DNA of 64,000 nucleotides from Roseibacterium elongatum DSM 19469 (GCF_000590925.1 NZ_CP004372.1:320001-384000), one strand, 5' to 3'; positions 36,526 to 46,278 are shown, counted from the first letter of the stretch. The notes: generated from the letters alone by a model not told the origin. Translations and numbers: made by a program.

Positions 36526-37629
36526 ATGGATTATGATTTCGTGATCATCGGCGGCGGTATCGCCGGCACCTCGGCCGGCGCGCGCCTGTCCGAACTGGGG
36601 CGTGTTCTGGTGCTCGAGGCGGAACCGGCGCTGGCCTATCACGCCTCGGGCCGGTCCGCTGCGCTTTTCGAGGAAAACTACGGCCACCCGGTCACGGTCG
36701 CGCTCAACCGCGCCTCGCGCACCGAGCATGAGCAAATCGATGGCGGGCTGCTGTCGCCGCGCGGGTTGATGGTGCTGGCCGGTCCGGGGGACGAGGGCCG
36801 TTTCCCCGATGATGTCGCCACGATGGAGCTTGAGGAAATCGATCTCGACGCCGCCTGCGATCTGGTGCCGATCCTGAACCGCGACCATGTACGTCGCGCA
36901 GCCTGGCATGACGCGGCGTGGGATATTGACACCGACCGTATGGTGCAGGTCTTTGCCAGACAGATCCGCGCCCATGGCGGCAGCGTCCAAACCAACGCCC
37001 GCGTCACCCAGATCGCCCGTCAAAAGAAGCTTTGGCATGTCAGCGTGGGCGATGAAACCCACGCGGGCGCAACGATTGTGAATGCCGCCGGGGCCTGGGC
37101 GGATCGGATCGCGACCATGGCAGGGATCGCGCCGATCGGCCTGCGTCCCCTGCGCCGGTCAATGGCGCGCATGCCCGCGCCGGGGGGGCATGACGTTTCG
37201 CGCTGGCCGATGCTGATCGGGGTGGGCGAGACATGGTATGCCAAGCCCGACGCGGGGGCCTGGCTGGTCTCGCCGGCCGAAGAGGACCCGGTGACCGAAC
37301 CCCACGACGCCTGGGCCGACGACATGGTGCTGGCCGAAGGCATTGCGCGCTATCAGCCCTTCGTCACCGAAGAGGTCACGCGCCTGACCGCGAGTTGGGC
37401 CGGGTTGCGCAGCTTTGCGCCCGACCGCTGCCTGGTGATCGGCCCCGAGCCGGGACGCCGCGATTTCCTGTGGTTTGCCGGTCAGGGCGGCTACGGGTTT
37501 CAGACCGCGCCCGCCGCCAGCCGCCTTCTGGCGGACCTAGTCGCCGGACGCATGCCGGAACTGGGCCCCGAACTCGTCGCCGCACTGTCGCCGGCAAGAT
37601 TGCGCCCGGTCGGGAATCCCCGCGCTTGA
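36526..37629 (+). CDS. FAD-dependent oxidoreductase of the DAO family
   Basis: This 367-residue protein opens with the dinucleotide-binding fold DYDFVIIGGGIAGTSAGARL and has LEAEPALAYHASGRSAALFE, which matches D-arginine-dehydrogenase-like members of the D-amino-acid-oxidase (DAO) family. The C-terminal FAD segment GQGGYGFQTAPAASRLLADL (20 residues) is conserved. The ATG at 36526 is chosen because the fold begins there; the open frame upstream has no similarity. It probably oxidises an amino or imino acid. The substrate is uncertain. Confidence 0.82.
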   Translation: MDYDFVIIGGGIAGTSAGARLSELGRVLVLEAEPALAYHASGRSAALFEENYGHPVTVALNRASRTEHEQIDGGLLSPRGLMVLAGPGDEGRFPDDVATMELEEIDLDAACDLVPILNRDHVRRAAWHDAAWDIDTDRMVQVFARQIRAHGGSVQTNARVTQIARQKKLWHVSVGDETHAGATIVNAAGAWADRIATMAGIAPIGLRPLRRSMARMPAPGGHDVSRWPMLIGVGETWYAKPDAGAWLVSPAEEDPVTEPHDAWADDMVLAEGIARYQPFVTEEVTRLTASWAGLRSFAPDRCLVIGPEPGRRDFLWFAGQGGYGFQTAPAASRLLADLVAGRMPELGPELVAALSPARLRPVGNPRA

Positions 37630-37687
37630 AGCGCGACCCCGAACCGATAGGTTGACCCACGACATCCGACTCAAGGGAGACCCCCCG

Positions 37688-38149
37688 ATGACCATCCGCC
37701 TGATCCTTGCCTCGGCCGTTGCCCTGGCCCTGCCCATGGCCGCCAACGCCCAATCCGCGCTGGAGCGTTTCGAGGTGCTAAACGAACAGATCGAAACGCT
37801 TATCTTTGAGGCGATGGCTGCTCAGACACCTCAACTTGTGGGCAACTTGCCCGCACCTGAATGGAACCAAGCAATGCGGGTCGCTGGCGAATGCTTCTTG
37901 GACGGTGTCCGCGATGAAGTCGGCGATGAAGGCGTCAATACGTTGCTAGACAACATGGAGGCAGCGATGCAAGGAGTTGACGCTACTTCGTTGATGCAAG
38001 AAAGCGGTGCTTTTCAGCCGACATTACCTGACGGTTTGTCCGATCAGCAGCTGCAAAATATCGACAGCGAATGTGGTCTCAACCAAGCCTTGATGATGCG
38101 TTTTGCGGAGTCCGGTGCGTTTTCTGTCATAATGGAAAGCGGTCAATAA
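37688..38149 (+). CDS. Small secreted protein of unknown function with low-GC mature part
   Basis: This 153-residue protein has a signal peptide (MTIRLILASAVALALPMAAN, cleaved near AQS) and an acidic, helix-rich mature domain with two Cys (GECFLDG and SECGLNQ) that could form a disulfide in the periplasm. I do not recognise the family. Bases from about 37770 to the stop use A/T-ending codons unlike both flanks and unlike its own signal-peptide region, suggesting the mature part was replaced or acquired. It is followed after 9 bases by the DUF938 gene. Confidence 0.7.
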   Translation: MTIRLILASAVALALPMAANAQSALERFEVLNEQIETLIFEAMAAQTPQLVGNLPAPEWNQAMRVAGECFLDGVRDEVGDEGVNTLLDNMEAAMQGVDATSLMQESGAFQPTLPDGLSDQQLQNIDSECGLNQALMMRFAESGAFSVIMESGQ

Positions 38150-38158
38150 GGCCGACCC

Positions 38159-38815
38159 ATGACCCGCGAGCGATCTGCACCGGGCGAACTGCCCGGTGCC
38201 GCAGGCTCGGACGATGCGCGCCTGTCGGCGCCCTCGGCCCTGCGCAACCGCGATGCGATCCTGGACCACCTGACGCGCTTTGCGCCGGCCCGCGGCCGCG
38301 CGCTTGAGATCGCCTCGGGGACGGGCGAACACATCGTGCGTTTTGCCGCCGCCACCCCCGGCCTGATATGGCAACCGACCGATCCCGACCCGGCGCGGCG
38401 TGCCTCGATCACAGCCTGGGCAGAGGCCGAGGGTGTGGCGAACATGCTGCCACCCCGCGACCTTGACGCCGCGCGTCCCGGTTGGGGGACCGAGATGGGG
38501 CCGGTCGAGGTCATCTTCCTGTCCAACCTGCTGCACCTGATCTCGACCCCGGCCGCCGAAGGCGTGCTGACCGGCATCGCCCAGGCGCTGGCCCCCGGCG
38601 GCGTCGCGCTGATCTATGGCCCGTTTCTGCGCGACGGCACGGCCACCAGCGACGGCGATGCGGCCTTTGACGCGCGGTTGCGCGCCCAGGACCCGGCGAT
38701 CGGCTACAAGGACGTGATCTGGGTGCTGTCCTTTCTGGTGGATCGCGGGCTGCGCGTGGTCGACACCGTGCGCATGCCCGCCAACAACCTGCTGCTGGCG
38801 GTCGAGCGTGTTTGA
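38159..38815 (+). CDS. DUF938 family SAM-dependent methyltransferase
   Basis: This 218-residue protein has a class I methyltransferase fold: the SAM-binding motif ALEIASGTGEHIVRFA near residue 48 (E-x-A-x-G-T-G-E), WQPTDPDPARRASI as the acidic second strand and EVIFLSNLLHLISTP near residue 115. This pattern defines DUF938. The substrate is unknown. It is close behind the small secreted-protein gene but differs from it in composition. Confidence 0.85.
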   Translation: MTRERSAPGELPGAAGSDDARLSAPSALRNRDAILDHLTRFAPARGRALEIASGTGEHIVRFAAATPGLIWQPTDPDPARRASITAWAEAEGVANMLPPRDLDAARPGWGTEMGPVEVIFLSNLLHLISTPAAEGVLTGIAQALAPGGVALIYGPFLRDGTATSDGDAAFDARLRAQDPAIGYKDVIWVLSFLVDRGLRVVDTVRMPANNLLLAVERV

Positions 38816-38892
38816 CACCGGTCAAAGTTGACGGGGCAAAGGGCTGTTAAAGGCCGGCCATCCTTATCCTTTTCGTGATGGAGTCCCCCGAA

Positions 38893-39231
38893 ATGACATG
38901 GACCGACAAGGCCAAAGACATGCGCAACGATCTGCGCGCGCTAAACCGCACCATTCCCGACGCGACCAAGGGGTTCGGCACCCTGTCCAAAGCGGTGAAG
39001 GAAAACGGCGTTCTCGACCTGAAAACCAAGGAATTCGTAGCCCTTGGCATCTCGATCGCGGTGCGCTGCGAGCCCTGCATCATCTTTCACGTCGAGGCCG
39101 CGATCAACGCCGGCACCACGCGCGAGGAACTGGGCGATGTTCTGGCCATGGCCGTGCAGATGGGCGGGGGCCCGTCGCTGATGTATGCCGCCAAGGCGCT
39201 GGCGGTCTATGACGAGATGACCGGCACCTGA
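38893..39231 (+). CDS. Carboxymuconolactone decarboxylase/AhpD-like protein
   Basis: This 112-residue protein has the AhpD-like redox motif CEPCIIFHVEAAINAG (Cys-x-x-Cys followed by His) near residue 57 and a helical architecture. Such proteins act as alkyl-hydroperoxide or thiol reductants, or have unassigned roles. The ATG at 38893 has GGAG 9 bases upstream; two earlier in-frame ATG codons overlap that site. Confidence 0.85.
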   Translation: MTWTDKAKDMRNDLRALNRTIPDATKGFGTLSKAVKENGVLDLKTKEFVALGISIAVRCEPCIIFHVEAAINAGTTREELGDVLAMAVQMGGGPSLMYAAKALAVYDEMTGT

Positions 39232-39372
39232 TCGGCGGCGGCCCATAGGCGCGCAAACCGAAGGGGGGAACAGAGGGTGCGCGCGCAAAGGCCCTAACGC
39301 AAGGAAACTGTTCGCAATTCCCGGCGCGTCCCGTATGGTCGCGCCGGGATTTCCGTTTTGAGGGATGTTTGC

Positions 39373-41184
39373 ATGGCCGTGACCGACGCGTTTGCCCCCG
39401 AGGGTCTTTTTGCAGTCCTCGAAGAGGCCGGCCCCCTTGCAGAGCTTGCGCGCCGCCCCGTGCCGCGCGGCACAAGGCTGATCGCCGAGGGGACCGAAGC
39501 GCGCGCCATGTACCTGGTCGAGACCGGGCGGTTCCGCGTCGAGCGCGACGGCATCCCGCTGGCCGAAATCGGGGCGGGCGGCGTGCTGGGCGAGATCGCG
39601 TTTTTCACCGGCCAGACCCGCAGCGCCGATGTGATCGCCGCGCGCGACTCGGTCGTCGTGGAGATCGACCGCGCCACCTATGACGCCCTGTGCGACGCGG
39701 TGCCCGACCTTGCCCATGCCATCAGCGCGGAACTGGCACGGCGGCTTGCCGCCACCTCGGCGCGCGTGGTGCCCGATCCGGGGCGCCCCCCGGCCCGGAC
39801 CTTCTGTCTCGTTCCGGCCGCGCACGCCCCCCTGCCCGCGCGTTTCGTGCCGGAACTTGCCAAGGTGATCGGCACCTATCACAGCGTCGCAACGGTGACC
39901 GAGGCGGATTTCCGGGCGGCCCTGCCCGCCGGGACCGCCCCCGACAGCCCCGAGGCGATCACATGGCTGAACGCGCAGGAACGCGCCGCCGATATCGTCC
40001 TGTTCGTCGCCACCCCCGAGGCCGAGGAGTGGTCGCGCGCCGCGCTGAAACAGGCCGATCAGGCGGTGATCGTGGCACAGGCCATCCGGTTCGAGCCGCC
40101 CTCGCAACTCGAGGCGATGGCACTCGATCTGTTGCCGCAGGATCAGAGACGCCTCGTGCTGATTCATCCGCACCGAATGCAGCACGCCACCGGCACGGCG
40201 CGGTGGCTGGACTCGCGCCCCGTCTTTCTGCATCACCACGTCGCCCTGACCGATGACGCCGAGGATATCGCGCGGCTTGGGCGGTTTCTGTCCGGGCAGG
40301 CCATCGGCATGGTGCTGTCGGGCGGCGGGGCGTTCGGCGTCGCGCATGTGGGCATCTGGCGCGCCCTGCGCGAGGCGGGCCTGCCGCTGGATATTGTCGG
40401 GGGCACCTCGGTCGGGGCGGCAATGGCCGGGGCCATCGCCCTGGATGTCCCCCCCGAAGAGATAGGCCCGCGCGTCGAGGACATTTTTGTCCGGTCAGGG
40501 GCGATGCGGCGCGTCACGGTCCCGAAATACGGGTTTCTGGATCACAAGGTGCTGGATGCCGCCCTGCAGAAGCATTACGGCGACGATCCGATCGAGGATC
40601 TGTGGCTGCCCTATTACGCCGTGGCCGCCGACCTGTCGGCGATGGACAAGATCGAGATCCGGCGCGGCCCCTTGTGGGAGGCCGTGCGCGCCTCGTCCGC
40701 GATCCCCGGGATCCTGCCGGCCTTTTTCACCAGCGCCGGGCAGATGCTGACCGATGGCGGCTGCATCGACAACATGCCGTTTCGCACCATGCACCGGCTC
40801 AAGACCGGCCCGAACCTGGTGTCCAATGTCCAGAAGGAAACCGGCACCCGCTATCATGTGGATTACGCCAAGCTGCCCGGCCGGGCCGAGTTGCTGAAAC
40901 GCACGGTGATGCCTTTCGGCAAGGGGGCGCCCCGCGCGCCGGGCGTCATTTCCACCGTGATGCGCAGCCTTCTTGTCGGGCAGTCGGACATGCTGAAGGC
41001 GATGAACCCGACCGACCTGATGCTCAGGCCCCCGGGCCTGAAAGGGGCCGGGTTCCTGGCTTGGAACCGGCATCGGCTGTTCTACGAGATGGCGTATCAA
41101 TTCGCGACCGACACCTTTGCCGAGCTCGAGGCCGCGGGCGATCCGGCCTTTGCCGCGCTGACGACGGCGGCGCGACCGGGCTGA
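39373..41184 (+). CDS. Patatin-like phospholipase with N-terminal cyclic-nucleotide-binding domain
   Basis: This 603-residue protein has a cNMP-binding-like domain at about residues 20-115 (TRLIAEGTEARAMYLVETGR, then GGVLGEIAFFTGQTRSADVI), a linker domain, and a patatin domain from about residue 310 with oxyanion-hole GMVLSGGGAFGVAHVG, nucleophile motif GGTSVGAAMAG and catalytic DGG in LTDGGCIDNMP. The arrangement resembles the neuropathy-target-esterase family, suggesting a lysophospholipase or phospholipase controlled by a ligand or by membrane association. The catalytic Ser-Asp pair is intact. It ends next to a convergent membrane-protein gene with no bases between. Confidence 0.88.
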   Translation: MAVTDAFAPEGLFAVLEEAGPLAELARRPVPRGTRLIAEGTEARAMYLVETGRFRVERDGIPLAEIGAGGVLGEIAFFTGQTRSADVIAARDSVVVEIDRATYDALCDAVPDLAHAISAELARRLAATSARVVPDPGRPPARTFCLVPAAHAPLPARFVPELAKVIGTYHSVATVTEADFRAALPAGTAPDSPEAITWLNAQERAADIVLFVATPEAEEWSRAALKQADQAVIVAQAIRFEPPSQLEAMALDLLPQDQRRLVLIHPHRMQHATGTARWLDSRPVFLHHHVALTDDAEDIARLGRFLSGQAIGMVLSGGGAFGVAHVGIWRALREAGLPLDIVGGTSVGAAMAGAIALDVPPEEIGPRVEDIFVRSGAMRRVTVPKYGFLDHKVLDAALQKHYGDDPIEDLWLPYYAVAADLSAMDKIEIRRGPLWEAVRASSAIPGILPAFFTSAGQMLTDGGCIDNMPFRTMHRLKTGPNLVSNVQKETGTRYHVDYAKLPGRAELLKRTVMPFGKGAPRAPGVISTVMRSLLVGQSDMLKAMNPTDLMLRPPGLKGAGFLAWNRHRLFYEMAYQFATDTFAELEAAGDPAFAALTTAARPG

Positions 41185-41568
41185 TCAGAGCAGGACGAAC
41201 AGCAGGGCGGAACTGAGCGCGAGCGTGATGGTCAGCGGCACGCCATGGCGCCGTTCGACCCGGCTGCGGCTGAGGGCGTTACCGACAAAGGACACGGAAA
41301 ACAGGATGGCGAAGGCCCCGAGGGCCGGGCGCAACACGTCCCGCGGCAGGCCCATCTGGGCGATGTCGCCCGCCTGCAAGGCGACCGCGACGCCGAACAC
41401 CGCCAAGACCGCCACGGCAAGGCTGCCCAGCCGCAGCGCGGGCGGCAGGACGCGCCGCGCCCCGCCCCACGCCATGTTGCCCCAGGGCGTCCCGAGGGCG
41501 AGGGCAATCTGGAACAGCGCCAGCCAGCCAAATCCCGCGAGGGCGAAATATGCAATGATCGTCACCAT
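41185..41568 (-). CDS. Small four-helix membrane protein of unknown function
   Basis: This 127-residue protein has four predicted membrane helices, at about residues 3-25, 45-65, 80-97 and 110-127, with GTPWGNMAWGG between the first two. I do not recognise the family. It faces the patatin gene, with adjacent stops, and has no operon partner. Confidence 0.65.
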   Translation of the reverse strand: MVTIIAYFALAGFGWLALFQIALALGTPWGNMAWGGARRVLPPALRLGSLAVAVLAVFGVAVALQAGDIAQMGLPRDVLRPALGAFAILFSVSFVGNALSRSRVERRHGVPLTITLALSSALLFVLL

Positions 41569-41611
41569 GCCGCCCCGATAGCACGGGCGGCGACGGCGTC
41601 ACATGCGACCC

Positions 41612-44125
41612 TCAGCCATCCTTGCGGATCGCGGCATTGGTCGGATCGTAGGGGCTGTCCTGAACCACCTCGGCCTGCCACGGCTGGTCGAACATCCGCA
41701 CCTTCAACCTGGTCCCCACCTCGGCCAGATCGGGCCGCACATAGCCCATGCCGATGGATTTGCCGAACGCCACTGAATAACCGCCCGAGGTCAGGCGGCC
41801 CACCTTGGTGTCGCCGTCATAAAGCGCCTCGCGCCCCCAGGGGTCGGCACCCTCGGGCCCGTCGATCAGCAGGGTCACGCATTTCGACCGGATTCCGGTG
41901 TCCAGCATCGCGGCCTTGCCGTGGAACGCCTTGTCGAGATCGACGAACCGGTCGAGACCCGCCTCGAGCGGCGTGGCGTCCCGGCCCAGTTCGGTGCCGA
42001 AGGCGCGGTAGGATTTTTCCTGCCGCAGCCAGTTCTGCGCCCGCGCGCCCACCGGTGTCAGCCCGTGCTTTTCGCCCGCCGACATCAACTGGTCCCACAG
42101 GTAATTCTGCATCTCCATCGGGTGGTGCAACTCCCACCCCAACTCGCCGGTATAGGCCACGCGCACGGCGCGCACCGGGCACATGCCCAACTCGATATTG
42201 CGCATGGACAGCCACGGGAAACGCTTGTTCGACAGCACCGTATCGGGGTCGGCATCCTTGACGATCTCGCGCAGCACGTCGCGCGATTTCGGCCCGGCGA
42301 TGGCGAAGACGCCCCATTTTGTGGTGACGTTCTCGATCCCCATCCAGTTGTCGGGGCCGGCATTGGCGGCCCACCAGTCTTCCTCGGCCTTGCTGAGGAA
42401 ATCGCTGTCATAGGCCTCCCACGCGCCGGCGGAGATGAGGTAATAGTCATCCTCGGCCACGCGGACGATGGTGTATTCCGTTCGCGTCGTACCCGCGGCG
42501 GTCAGGGCATAGGTCAGGTTGATGCGCCCGACCTTGGGCAGCTTGTTGGTGGTGAACCAGTCGAGAAACGGGGTCGCGCCGGGGCCGAACACGCGATGCT
42601 TGGCAAAGGCGGTCGCGTCGATCAGGCCCGCCCCCTCGCGGATCGCGCGGGCCTCGGCCTTGGCGTATTGCCACCATCCGCCACGGCGGAAGCTACGGGC
42701 GTCGTGATCGAAACTGTCGGGCGCATCCAGCGGCCCGTAGTAGTTGGGCCGTTCCCACCCGTTCACGCAGCCGAACTGCGCCCCGAGCGCCTTTTGCCGA
42801 TCATAGGCCGGCGCGGTGCGCAGCGGGCGGCAGGCCTCGCGCTCTTCGTCAGGGTGGTGAAGGATGTAGACGTGTTCGTAGCATTCCTCGTTCTTGCGGG
42901 CGGCATACTCGGTCGTCATCCAGTCGCCGTAGCGTTTGGGGTCAAGCGACGCCATGTCGATCTCGGCCTCGCCCTCGACCATCATCTGGGCGAGGTAATA
43001 GCCGGTGCCGCCGGCCGCCGTGATGCCGAAGCTGAAGCCCTCGGCCAGCCACATGTTGCGCAGGCCCGGCGCGGGGCCCACCAGCGGGTTGCCATCGGGG
43101 GTGTAGCAGATCGGGCCGTTGTAATCGTCTTTCAGGCCCACCTCTTCCGAACTGGGCAAGCGATGGATCATCGACATGTATTCCTCTTCGATCCGCTCCA
43201 GGTCGAGCGGGAAAAGATCGGCGCGGAAACTGTCGGGCACATCGTAGAGAAAGCGCGCGGGCGCGTTGCGCTCGTAAGGGCCAAGGATCCAGCCGCCGCG
43301 TTCCTCGCGCACGTACCACTTGGCGTCGGCATCGCGCAGAACCGGGTGCTCGGCGTTGCCGTCCTTGCGCCAGGCGACAATGGCGGGGTCGGGTTCGGTC
43401 ACGATAAACTGGTGTTCCACCGGGATCGCGGGGATCTTGATGCCCAGCATCCGCGCGGTGCGCTGCGCGTGATTGCCGGTGGCGGTGACGACATGCTCGG
43501 CCGCGATGACGATGGTCTCATCGGTCGGGATCAGGTTGCCGCCCTTCTCGCCCATCTTCGTGCAGGTGACCTTCCAGTGATCGCCCGCCCAGTCGTAGCC
43601 ATCGACCTGCCACTTGCGCTCGATCATCACGCCGCGCTGGCGCGCGCCCTTGGCCATGGCCATCGTGACGTCGGCGGGATTGATGTAGCCGTCGGTCGGG
43701 TGGTAGATCGCGCCCTTCAGATCCTCGGTCCGCACCAGTGGCCAACGCGCCTTGATCTGATCGGGCGTCATCCATTCATAGGGGATGCCCACCGTCTCGG
43801 CGGTCGAGGCATAAAGCATGTATTCATCCATGCGGTCCTGCGTCTGCGCCATGCGCAGGTTGCCCACCACGGCAAAGCCCGCGTTCAGCCCGGTCTCTTC
43901 TTCCAGCGTCTTGTAGAACTTCACGCTGTAGTCGTGGATGTGGCTGGTTGCATAGGACATGTTGAACAGCGGCAAGAGGCCCGCGGCATGCCAGGTGGAG
44001 CCGGAGGTCAACTCGTCGCGTTCCAGAAGCATCACGTCCTCCCACCCCGCGCGCGCGAGGTGATAGGCGATCGAGGTGCCGACGGCACCGCCGCCGACGA
44101 CAAGGGCTTTGACCTGGGTCTTCAT
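41612..44125 (-). CDS. Dimethylglycine/sarcosine dehydrogenase-like flavoprotein with GcvT domain
   Basis: This 837-residue protein has an N-terminal DAO-type FAD domain (VKALVVGGGAVGTSIAYHLA, then SGSTWHAAGLLPLFNMSYA, where the His-containing WHAAG loop is the usual covalent-FAD region) and a C-terminal GcvT/aminomethyltransferase region from about residue 440 (LIDATAFAKHRVFGPGATPF, ELGWELHHPMEMQNYLWDQL). This two-domain architecture oxidatively demethylates dimethylglycine or sarcosine and passes the C1 unit to tetrahydrofolate. The exact substrate is not determined; marine Rhodobacterales use several such enzymes for glycine-betaine breakdown. Confidence 0.87.
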   Translation of the reverse strand: MKTQVKALVVGGGAVGTSIAYHLARAGWEDVMLLERDELTSGSTWHAAGLLPLFNMSYATSHIHDYSVKFYKTLEEETGLNAGFAVVGNLRMAQTQDRMDEYMLYASTAETVGIPYEWMTPDQIKARWPLVRTEDLKGAIYHPTDGYINPADVTMAMAKGARQRGVMIERKWQVDGYDWAGDHWKVTCTKMGEKGGNLIPTDETIVIAAEHVVTATGNHAQRTARMLGIKIPAIPVEHQFIVTEPDPAIVAWRKDGNAEHPVLRDADAKWYVREERGGWILGPYERNAPARFLYDVPDSFRADLFPLDLERIEEEYMSMIHRLPSSEEVGLKDDYNGPICYTPDGNPLVGPAPGLRNMWLAEGFSFGITAAGGTGYYLAQMMVEGEAEIDMASLDPKRYGDWMTTEYAARKNEECYEHVYILHHPDEEREACRPLRTAPAYDRQKALGAQFGCVNGWERPNYYGPLDAPDSFDHDARSFRRGGWWQYAKAEARAIREGAGLIDATAFAKHRVFGPGATPFLDWFTTNKLPKVGRINLTYALTAAGTTRTEYTIVRVAEDDYYLISAGAWEAYDSDFLSKAEEDWWAANAGPDNWMGIENVTTKWGVFAIAGPKSRDVLREIVKDADPDTVLSNKRFPWLSMRNIELGMCPVRAVRVAYTGELGWELHHPMEMQNYLWDQLMSAGEKHGLTPVGARAQNWLRQEKSYRAFGTELGRDATPLEAGLDRFVDLDKAFHGKAAMLDTGIRSKCVTLLIDGPEGADPWGREALYDGDTKVGRLTSGGYSVAFGKSIGMGYVRPDLAEVGTRLKVRMFDQPWQAEVVQDSPYDPTNAAIRKDG

Positions 44126-44246
44126 CTTGGGCCGCTCCGAGCAGGGAATCCGCGTCTGACCCTACCTGCCCGAGCGCGGAAGAAAACGCCTCGCCCAATC
44201 GACACAATGTCGCGCGAAAGCGACATGGACGTCGCCATTGCCGGGC

Positions 44247-45131
44247 TCAGCCCGCCACACTGCGCCGCATCAGGGCCAAGGCTCCCCACAGCAGCAGCGC
44301 GGGCAGCACCACCATGCGCAGCGCGAAGATGCCGATGATGGTCAGGGAGGCGCGGAACAGATCATCGGCCTCGTCCAGAAAGACCTGGGCGGCGGCCAGA
44401 TACCGCTGGCTCGACTCGAACGCGGCACCGACCCCGTCCCCCATGCCATCCACCCAGTCGCCAAGACGCTGGAACACCCCCGCACCCGGGTTGCCCGCGT
44501 CAGCCGCATCGGGGACATCAGAGGCGCCTGCGCCAATGAGGATATTGGCCTCCTCCGTCATACTGCGCAGATCCGCCATGGCGGTCTGCCATTGCGGTTG
44601 CGTCACCACCTCGCCAAGGTTGACGCCCAGCGCGAACACCAGCGGCAGGATCAGCCCAAGCGTCGCCCCGACCCGCTCGGCCTGACGGCCATAGGGCAGA
44701 AGCCCATCGGCGCGTTCCGGGAAAAGCAAACGACCCACCCGAGCCAACAGGCCCAGCCCCAACAGGATCAAGCCGATGGACGCCACCGGCGCCAACCCGA
44801 CCGAGGCCAGCGCCGCCCCGGCGGCCACGGTGAAGACCACGCTGGCCACCCGTTCGACCGTGTCATCCACGGGTTCCAGGACCTTCAGCGGTTGCAGGCT
44901 GGCCTGCGCCCCAAGCGATGCGCCAAGTTCGATATCCTGCGCGACCGAAAGGGCGGCGTTGATGGCCCTCAACGAGATATAGACGGTCGCCGTGGACAGC
45001 GCGATCTCTTCGGCCGCGGCCTCGGCGGGGTGAATGGCCGGGTTCCAGGTGCCGCGTCCCAGCAATCCCGCGACCCCGATGGCCAAGGCCAACAGCCCGG
45101 CAATCGCGACGAGGATCGCCCGCCGCGTCAC
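44247..45131 (-). CDS. Membrane protein of unknown function
   Basis: This 294-residue protein has an N-terminal helix (residues 5-25), a helix pair around 95-135 separated by a short Gly-rich turn, a helix near 155-172, a soluble amphipathic region (180-255) and a C-terminal helix near 265-287. I do not recognise the family. Its start overlaps the stop of the upstream 2-hydroxyacid dehydrogenase gene (ATGA), so the two are co-expressed. Confidence 0.65.
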   Translation of the reverse strand: MTRRAILVAIAGLLALAIGVAGLLGRGTWNPAIHPAEAAAEEIALSTATVYISLRAINAALSVAQDIELGASLGAQASLQPLKVLEPVDDTVERVASVVFTVAAGAALASVGLAPVASIGLILLGLGLLARVGRLLFPERADGLLPYGRQAERVGATLGLILPLVFALGVNLGEVVTQPQWQTAMADLRSMTEEANILIGAGASDVPDAADAGNPGAGVFQRLGDWVDGMGDGVGAAFESSQRYLAAAQVFLDEADDLFRASLTIIGIFALRMVVLPALLLWGALALMRRSVAG

Positions 45132-46114
45132 AGCATGCTCGGGACGACCATGTCGGGGGCGCGGTGGCCATCGGCGAAGGTCTTGATGTTGATCAGCACC
45201 TTCTCGCCCATCTCGATGCGCCCCTCGCGCGTGGCCGAGCCCATATGCGGCAAGAGCACGACATTGGGCAATTCACGCAGGCGCGGGTTCACCTCGCGGC
45301 CCTTTTCGAACACGTCGAGGCCCGCGCCCGCAATCTCGCCCGCGCGCAGCATGCGGGTCAGGGCGTTTTCGTCGATCACCTCGCCGCGCGAGGTGTTCAC
45401 GATCACCGCTTCGGGTTTCAACAGCTTGAGGCGCCGCGCGTTCATCAGGTGAAAGGTCGACGGCGTGTGCGGGCAGTTGATCGAAATGACGTCCATCCGT
45501 GCGATCATCTGATCGAGACTTTCCCAATAGGTCGCCTCGAGCGCGCCCTCGACATCCGCGTGCAGGCGGCGGCGGTTGTGATAATGCACCTGCATGCCAA
45601 AGACCTGGGCCCGCCGCGCGACGGCCTGCCCGATCCGCCCCATGCCCAGAATGCCAAGGCGTTTGCCGGCCACGCGCCCGCCCATGAAGGCCGTGGGGGA
45701 CCAACCCGTCCAGTTGCCCGACTGCATGATCGCCATACCCTCGGGCACGCGGCGCAGCACCGACAGGATCAGGGCCATGACCATATCGGCCGTGTCATCG
45801 GTCATCACGCCCGGCGTGTTGGTCACCAGCACCCCGCGCTGCCGGGCCGTCGATACGTCGATATGGTCCACCCCGGCGCCGTAATTCGCGATCAGCTTCA
45901 GACGCTCGCCCGCCTGCGCCAGCATCGCGCCATCGATCCGGTCGGCGATGCAAGGCACCAGAACGTCGGCCCGGCTCATGGCGGCGACAAGCTCGCCCTT
46001 GGTCATGGGATGGTCGTCCTCGTTCAACTCGACATCGAACAATTCCTTCATCCGTGTCTCGACCGCTTCGGGCAACCGTCGCGTAACGACAACACTCAGG
46101 CGCTGACTGGGCAT
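45128..46114 (-). CDS. D-2-hydroxyacid dehydrogenase (glyoxylate/hydroxypyruvate reductase-like)
   Basis: This 328-residue NAD(P)-dependent enzyme has the Rossmann motif GKRLGILGMGRIGQAVARRA (20 residues) near residue 145, the catalytic Arg in NTSRGEVIDENAL, Glu in VFEKGREVNPRLRELPNV and His in LLPHMGSATREGR. Homologues reduce glyoxylate or hydroxypyruvate. The ATG at 46114 (MPSQRLSVVVTRR) is preferred because AGAAGGG lies 9 bases upstream; it would abut the earlier ATG at 46123. It overlaps the membrane-protein gene downstream. Confidence 0.88.
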   Translation of the reverse strand: MPSQRLSVVVTRRLPEAVETRMKELFDVELNEDDHPMTKGELVAAMSRADVLVPCIADRIDGAMLAQAGERLKLIANYGAGVDHIDVSTARQRGVLVTNTPGVMTDDTADMVMALILSVLRRVPEGMAIMQSGNWTGWSPTAFMGGRVAGKRLGILGMGRIGQAVARRAQVFGMQVHYHNRRRLHADVEGALEATYWESLDQMIARMDVISINCPHTPSTFHLMNARRLKLLKPEAVIVNTSRGEVIDENALTRMLRAGEIAGAGLDVFEKGREVNPRLRELPNVVLLPHMGSATREGRIEMGEKVLINIKTFADGHRAPDMVVPSML

Positions 46115-46278
46115 GGCCACCATCCCTTCTCTGGCATTCGGGCGTTGCCCGTGACACTCTCCGATCCGACCGGGGGGTGCAAGGCATCACTCCGAACCCG
46201 CGACGCATGCGGCAAAAAAACCAGCACTTGCATGGACCTCGCGTCAAAGAACGGGGCCACGCCAAGGAGGCAGAGAGC

